DNA from: Actinomycetes bacterium
Lineage (GTDB): Bacteria > Actinomycetota > Acidimicrobiia > Acidimicrobiales > Palsa-688
Assembly: GCA_021827285.1 (NCBI GenBank)
Contig: JAKAWM010000073.1
Location: 1 to 9,118, forward strand
Length of the DNA stretch: 9,118 nucleotides
Direction: 5' to 3'
Part shown: piece by piece, positions 5,972 to 9,118 of the stretch
How the letters are laid out: the number at the start of each line of letters is the position of its first letter
How positions within the stretch are numbered: position 1 is the first letter of the stretch
Program-made: the position numbers and the translations under genes
The notes under the pieces: model-generated
What the model saw: only the letters and a program-made list of their open reading frames with translations
Told to the model about the DNA's origin: nothing
The model's database searches: none

Positions 5972-7077
5972 TAGCGAAGTTGGCTCAACGTCGTCTTGGC
6001 CAGAGCCACGGCGTTGGCCGGCAGCGGGGCGTAGCCGAGGGAGCCGGCCGCACTTTGGCCGGTGGTAACTACGTAGCTGAACACCGCCCGCAGCGCCGCG
6101 GCCTTGGCCGCACTGGGCTGGTCCCGGTACATGAGAGCCCAACTGAAGTTGGCCAGCGGGTACGTGCCGTTACCGGGTTGGAAGATGATGTCGAAATGGT
6201 CCCAGGCGAGCATGGCGGCGTGGGCGCCGGCGGCCGCGATCGACGCTTCCGAGGGCGCCACGAAACGGCCAGCGGCATTCTGCAAAGCGGCGTTGGCGAA
6301 GCCGCCTTTCAGGGCATAGCCGTACTCCACGTAACCAATGGCGCCCGGGGTCTGGGCGATGTAGTTGGCGACCCCGCTGTTGAGCTGTTCCCCAACGCCA
6401 ATGCTCGCCAGCGGCCAGGACTTGGACGGCTTGCTGGTACCGACTTTGAAGAACCACGCTGGCGAGGTTTTGATCAGGTACTCGTCCAGGTCCCAGCCGG
6501 GCCCGGACGCGTCCGCCCGGTGGACGGGCACGATGGCGAGGTGGGGAAGATTGCCCACACCGGAGACCTTTGCTATGGCTGGGCTGTCCCAGTTGGTGAT
6601 GGTCCCGTCGAAGATCCCCGCCAGCACGGCGCCGTTCAACTTCAGCCCCTGGGGAGCGCCAGGAACGTTATAGCTGACCGCCACCCCGCCGAGATCCACT
6701 GGCAGCTGCAGCACGGTCCCATGCGCCTTGGCCAGGTCTTTATAGGACATGGGGATCTCTGAGTCCCCGAAGTCCACGGTCCGTTGCTGGATGTCGCTCA
6801 CCCCGACGCTGCTACCGGCCGGCTGGTAATTGACCGTCACGCCCGGGTGGGAGCGGTGGTAGTCGTAGAACACCTTCTCGTACAAGGGGTCGATTGAGTT
6901 GGCTCCGGCACCGTTCAGGGTGACGGCACGGGAAGCGACGGCCAGGGCCTCCTCAGCGGGTGGTGCGGCCGCTCTAATCGGGCTGGTGCCTCGTGGGCTC
7001 GCAGCCAGTGAGCCAGCGACCAGCCCCGCGGTAGTGAAAGACGCCGCTAGCAGGGCGAGGACAGCGTTCCAACGCAT
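5971..7077 (-). CDS. pstS: Phosphate-binding protein PstS, unusual ligand site and no lipobox
   Basis: 368 residues; the extracytoplasmic receptor of the phosphate ABC importer. Residues 1 to about 27 form a Sec-type signal (MRW, then a hydrophobic core to GSLAAS). There is no cysteine in it or anywhere in the protein, so it is not a lipoprotein of the usual Gram-positive kind. PstS blocks: GAGANSIDPLYEK (56-68), YQPAGSSVGVSDI (84-96), TVDFGDSEIPM (100-110), QLPVDLGGVAVSYNVPG (124-140), LAGIFDGTITNWDSPAI (152-168), VHRADASGPGW (185-195) and GAIGYVEYGYA (245-255). Gapless block alignment to E. coli PstS keeps Ser38 (S89), Arg135 (R187), Ser139 (S191) and Gly140 (G192). It replaces Thr10 by Asn60, Phe11 by Ser61, Asp56 by Glu107 and Thr141 by Pro193. 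Phosphate is the expected ligand from the operon, but affinity or selectivity may differ. It is first in the operon with a strong ribosome site. Confidence 0.94.
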   Translation of the reverse strand: MRWNAVLALLAASFTTAGLVAGSLAASPRGTSPIRAAAPPAEEALAVASRAVTLNGAGANSIDPLYEKVFYDYHRSHPGVTVNYQPAGSSVGVSDIQQRTVDFGDSEIPMSYKDLAKAHGTVLQLPVDLGGVAVSYNVPGAPQGLKLNGAVLAGIFDGTITNWDSPAIAKVSGVGNLPHLAIVPVHRADASGPGWDLDEYLIKTSPAWFFKVGTSKPSKSWPLASIGVGEQLNSGVANYIAQTPGAIGYVEYGYALKGGFANAALQNAAGRFVAPSEASIAAAGAHAAMLAWDHFDIIFQPGNGTYPLANFSWALMYRDQPSAAKAAALRAVFSYVVTTGQSAAGSLGYAPLPANAVALAKTTLSQLR

Positions 7078-7086
7078 GCGGCAAAA

Positions 7087-7093
7087 CCTCCTT
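7087..7093 (-). promoter_or_regulatory. Strong Shine-Dalgarno site of pstS
   Basis: AAGGAGG on the minus strand, nine bases before the pstS ATG at 7077. It is the strongest ribosome site in the window, fitting a binding protein made in excess over its permease. Confidence 0.85.
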
Positions 7094-7119
7094 ATCGAAT
7101 GATCTCCATTGTTACCAGT

Positions 7120-7149
7120 AATCTAGTAGATCTATTGACTAAGGAGCAA
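7120..7149 (-). promoter_or_regulatory. Candidate promoter of the pst operon
   Basis: On the minus strand TTGCTC (7149-7144) and TAGATT (7125-7120) are separated by 18 bases, matching about three and four of six consensus positions. Transcription would begin near 7112, about 35 bases before the pstS start. The spacer holds two overlapping palindromes, ATCTAGTAGAT (7121-7131) and TAGATCTA (7127-7134), which could bind a repressor. This AT-rich island is unusual for the window. No Streptomyces-type GTTCACC or E. coli-type CTGTCAT PHO box is recognisable. Confidence 0.4.
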
Positions 7150-7192
7150 GATAACTTCTGCCGCCCCTCGCCCGCTGAGGTTTCGCCTGCTG

Positions 7193-7239
7193 ACCTTGGG
7201 GAGGCGCTGACGTTGCGGAGCGGGGTGGACATTGGGGAG
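7193..7239. repeat. Three iterated ACNTTGSGGAG motifs upstream of pstS
   Basis: ACCTTGGGGAG (7193-7203), ACGTTGCGGAG (7210-7220) and ACATTGGGGAG (7229-7239) recur every 17-19 bases. The last two belong to adjacent 19-base units (7210-7228 and 7229-7247) identical at 16 of 19 positions. They lie about 45-95 bases upstream of the candidate pstS -35 box and 22-68 bases before the acylphosphatase start. Helically phased direct repeats in a divergent control region suggest binding of a regulator, possibly a PhoP-like activator. This role is inferred. Confidence 0.5.
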
Positions 7240-7260
7240 CGGGGCGGTAACGTTCCACCG

Positions 7261-7527
7261 ATGGTCCGCTGCCACCTCTGGGTTCGTGGGCGAGTCCAGG
7301 GGGTATGGTTCCGGGGCAGCTGCCAGGACAAGGCCCACGCCCTGGGCGTCGCCGGCTGGGCCCGCAACCTGCCCGACGGGCGCGTCGAGGTGGTGGCCGA
7401 AGGTGACCCTGACGCGGTGTCGGCGCTCGTCGAGTGGTGCCACCAGGGACCGCCACTAGCCCGGGTGACCAACGTCGAAGTGCAAAACGAGCCGCCCGAG
7501 GGGATCCGCGACTTCGATGTGCGTTGA
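7261..7527 (+). CDS. acyP: Acylphosphatase
   Basis: 88 residues, the exact size of the family, which hydrolyses acyl phosphates such as carbamoyl phosphate and 1,3-bisphosphoglycerate to carboxylate and phosphate. The first signature GRVQGVWFR (10-18) supplies the phosphate-binding loop and catalytic Arg18. The second, GWARNLPDGRVEV (32-44), supplies Asn36, which positions the water. The remaining beta-alpha-beta fold is present to the C-terminal DFDVR. The frame is open back to an ATG at 7099, but that would translate the pstS promoter region into sequence unlike the family. The ATG at 7261 fits the known N-terminus. Its ribosome site is weak. It is divergent from pstS and shares that control region, which may or may not link it to phosphate supply. 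A gap of 77 bases separates it from the next gene. Confidence 0.95.
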   Translation: MVRCHLWVRGRVQGVWFRGSCQDKAHALGVAGWARNLPDGRVEVVAEGDPDAVSALVEWCHQGPPLARVTNVEVQNEPPEGIRDFDVR

Positions 7528-7565
7528 CCCACAGGACGCGCGGGTGACGGCGTCGGACTGGGACC

Positions 7566-7594
7566 TCGACCAGGCTCCCGTCCTCTGGTACAAC
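7566..7594 (+). promoter_or_regulatory. Candidate promoter of the VirD4-like gene
   Basis: TCGACC (7566-7571) and TACAAC (7589-7594) are separated by 17 bases, each matching four of six consensus positions. A TGG directly before the -10 box makes it extended. Transcription would start near 7601, giving an almost leaderless message for the ATG at 7605, which has no Shine-Dalgarno site. A two-codon frame ATGAAATAG (7595-7603) sits one base before the start codon. Confidence 0.35.
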
Positions 7595-7604
7595 ATGAAA
7601 TAGC

Positions 7605-9118
7605 ATGACAGCTGTGAGCCGGCGCCCCATAGGTCAGACCGCACCCAACCTTTGCCTGGCGGAAATGAGGCACAACCTTGCCTACTGGGGCCCCGAGCTT
7701 TACATAGGAACCGACGGCTACCGCTCGGTCTGGGCCGGTCCACAGCAGGCCATGCTGGTGCTCGGACCGCCCCGCTCGGGCAAGACATCTAGCCTCGTCG
7801 TCCCCAACGTGCTGGCGGCACCCGGCCCGGTGGTAGTGACCTCAACGAAGCCAGACGTGCTCCGAGCCACCATGGTCAGCCGTTCTGAGTTGGGCCGCTG
7901 CTGGCTCTTCGACCCGGCCGGAGCGCTCGAAGCCTTGCCCGGGACCACCCTTTTGCGCTGGTCACCGGTGACGTCTGCCCGCTCCTGGGACGAAGCCCTC
8001 GTCACGGCGCGGGTCATGACCACGGCAGCCAGGCCCAACGCGTACGCCGGGGAGGGTGCCCACTGGGCCGAGCGAGCCGAGGCGCTGCTCGCCCCCCTGT
8101 TGCACGCCGCCGCTCTAGCCGGCACCGACATGCGCCGGGTGGTCTCCTGGGTACTCCGCCACGACCTTCACACCCCGGCAGGCCTGCTCGCCCGGGCTGC
8201 CCAGGCCGGTGCCCGGACCGGGGCGGCCCTCGATGTGCTGGCTGGGATCGACGCCACCGAGGAGCGCGAGCAGAGTGGCATCTTTTCAACCGCGTCGGGC
8301 ACGCTGGCCGCCTATCACTCCGAACTAGCCATGGACCTGGCCGAAAACCCCAATTTCGACCCCGCTTTCTTCCCCGGCAGCGCTGACACCGTCTATGTGT
8401 GCTCCCCCGCCCGTCACCAGCAGCTTGTAGCGCCCATTGTCGTCGCCTTCCTGGAACAAATCCGCGCCGCCACCTACAAGTGCGCCGCCGAGGGGAACCT
8501 ACGGGTGCCGGTCACCTTTGTCCTGGACGAAGTGGCTAACGTGGCGCCGCTCCCCGACCTCCCGGCCATGGTCAGCGAGGGAGGCGGCCAGGGCCTCCTC
8601 ATTTTGGCCTGCCTCCAGGACCTCTCTCAGGCCAGGATCCGCTGGGGGCGCGCCGCGGAGGGGTTTTTCAGCCTCTTCGGCACCAAGGTGCTTTTCCCGG
8701 GCGTGGGTGACCTGCCCACCCTGGAGACCGTCTCCCGGCTGGCCGGCCAGATGGACCAGGTGGTCCGCTCCGTTAGCACTTCCGCCTGGTGGTCCCGCCA
8801 TCCCTCGACCAACACCACCTACTCCTCCCGCCGCCAAGCCCGCCTTCCCGCTGATCAGGTGCACAGCCTCCCAGCCGGCACGGCCCTCCTGATAGCCGGT
8901 GCCAACCATCCTCGGCTGGTGGCGCTCAGGCGGTGGTGGGAGAACCCGCCATTTTGCGAAGCGGCCGGCCTTGCTCGTGCCCTGCCCGGGCTCGGGGCCA
9001 CCCCACCCGGGACCACCCCACCCGGGGCCACCCCAGTCATGCCGACTGTGCCACGGCCGCCGGCGGGCCCGTCCCTGGCGACCGCGCCCGCCCCGGCGGG
9101 CCAGTCCGTGGCGGCAAG
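7605..9118 (+). CDS. VirD4/TraG-like coupling ATPase without membrane anchor (partial)
   Basis: The first 504 residues of a frame still open at the right edge. It is a P-loop ATPase of the type IV secretion coupling group (VirD4/TraG/TraD). These form hexamers that feed DNA or protein substrates to a conjugative channel. Walker A is GPPRSGKT (54-61). Walker B is VTFVLDEVANVAPLPDLP (303-320, with Asp308-Glu309), followed by the family block MVSEGGGQG. The conserved CLQDLSQARIRWG segment (336-348, Gln338) matches TraG/TraM-recognition proteins. Residues 110-300 contain the all-alpha domain region. The start is followed directly by the ATPase. The two or more N-terminal helices that normally anchor VirD4 are absent, and the upstream gap is only 77 bases. 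After about residue 460 the chain becomes Pro/Ala/Gly-rich with three GATPP-like repeats. Partner genes would lie beyond the window. Confidence 0.88.
   Translation, partial: MTAVSRRPIGQTAPNLCLAEMRHNLAYWGPELYIGTDGYRSVWAGPQQAMLVLGPPRSGKTSSLVVPNVLAAPGPVVVTSTKPDVLRATMVSRSELGRCWLFDPAGALEALPGTTLLRWSPVTSARSWDEALVTARVMTTAARPNAYAGEGAHWAERAEALLAPLLHAAALAGTDMRRVVSWVLRHDLHTPAGLLARAAQAGARTGAALDVLAGIDATEEREQSGIFSTASGTLAAYHSELAMDLAENPNFDPAFFPGSADTVYVCSPARHQQLVAPIVVAFLEQIRAATYKCAAEGNLRVPVTFVLDEVANVAPLPDLPAMVSEGGGQGLLILACLQDLSQARIRWGRAAEGFFSLFGTKVLFPGVGDLPTLETVSRLAGQMDQVVRSVSTSAWWSRHPSTNTTYSSRRQARLPADQVHSLPAGTALLIAGANHPRLVALRRWWENPPFCEAAGLARALPGLGATPPGTTPPGATPVMPTVPRPPAGPSLATAPAPAGQSVAA
8994..9038 (+). repeat. 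Three 15-bp repeats encoding Pro-rich pentapeptides
   Basis: Units at 8994-9008, 9009-9023 and 9024-9038 follow GGGGCCACCCCACCC with one to three changes each. In the frame of the coupling ATPase they read GATPP, GTTPP, GATPV. They start a low-complexity Pro/Ala tail that continues to the window edge and is probably disordered. Confidence 0.85.

Noticed and set aside
5972..6142. Extension of the fused permease start to 6142
   Set aside because: It would overlap pstS by 171 bases and add a non-hydrophobic, unrelated segment. The TAATG junction at 5971 is the natural start.
7135..7157. TTGACT at 7135-7140 with TAACTT at 7152-7157 as a plus-strand promoter
   Set aside because: Spacing is only 11 bases, too short for a sigma-70 type promoter.
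7099..7260. Extension of the acylphosphatase to the ATG at 7099
   Set aside because: It would translate the pstS promoter and repeat region. The 88-residue form from 7261 matches the family.
7535..7554. GACGC/GCGTC hairpin after the acylphosphatase gene as a terminator
   Set aside because: Only five base pairs with a ten-base loop and no T-tract; expected often by chance at this GC content.
7132..7673. Minus-strand frames opposite the acylphosphatase gene
   Set aside because: Shadows of a clearly recognisable gene, with Arg/Pro-rich translations and no motifs.
8499..8909. Minus-strand frames opposite the VirD4-like gene
   Set aside because: Their sequence is the complement of conserved ATPase coding sequence; no motif or ribosome site supports them.

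Overview
The window is about 65-70% GC by eye, with coding frames dominated by G/C third positions. Its Rrf2, DsbA-like and VirD4-like proteins read like actinobacterial relatives. I infer Actinomycetota, perhaps Acidimicrobiia-like. This is an impression from protein style and composition, since there is no rRNA or marker gene to test it.

Layout, left to right. (1) 1-68: probable first codons of a minus-strand gene leaving the window, followed by a 331-bp divergent intergenic region with a strong hairpin. (2) 400-1002 (+): DsbA/FrnE-type thioredoxin-fold protein with a CPFA motif in place of CxxC. It is followed 16 bp later by a possible small protein (1019-1417) built around an 18-bp / six-residue repeat array. 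(3) 1590-2426 (+): ChbG/YdjC-like deacetylase-family protein with two unusual motif residues, ending in a hairpin against a converging gene. (4) 2497-2958 (-): cysteine-free Rrf2 regulator. (5) 3231-7077 (-): compact high-affinity phosphate uptake operon in the order pstS, fused pstC-pstA, pstB, with TAATG and ATGA junctions. No phoU lies in the window. (6) 7078-7260: divergent control region holding a promoter candidate for pstS, its strong Shine-Dalgarno site and three iterated ACNTTGSGGAG motifs. (7) 7261-7527 (+): acylphosphatase. (8) 7605-9118 (+): VirD4/TraG-like coupling ATPase without an N-terminal membrane anchor, with a Pro/Ala-rich tail, running off the right edge.

The pst genes form one phosphate importer: PstS captures ligand outside the membrane, the 12-helix PstCA fusion forms the whole channel, and PstB supplies ATP hydrolysis. 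The importer differs from textbook forms in three ways. The permeases are fused. PstS has no lipobox cysteine. The PstS ligand site carries four substitutions relative to E. coli PstS, including Glu for the phosphate-contacting Asp56. The acylphosphatase transcribed divergently from pstS releases phosphate from acyl phosphates, but any functional link is only suggestive. The VirD4-like gene hints at conjugation or secretion machinery to the right of the window. No integrase, relaxase, tRNA, att site, CRISPR array or insertion sequence is visible, and I see no clear evidence of a wholly new multi-gene system.
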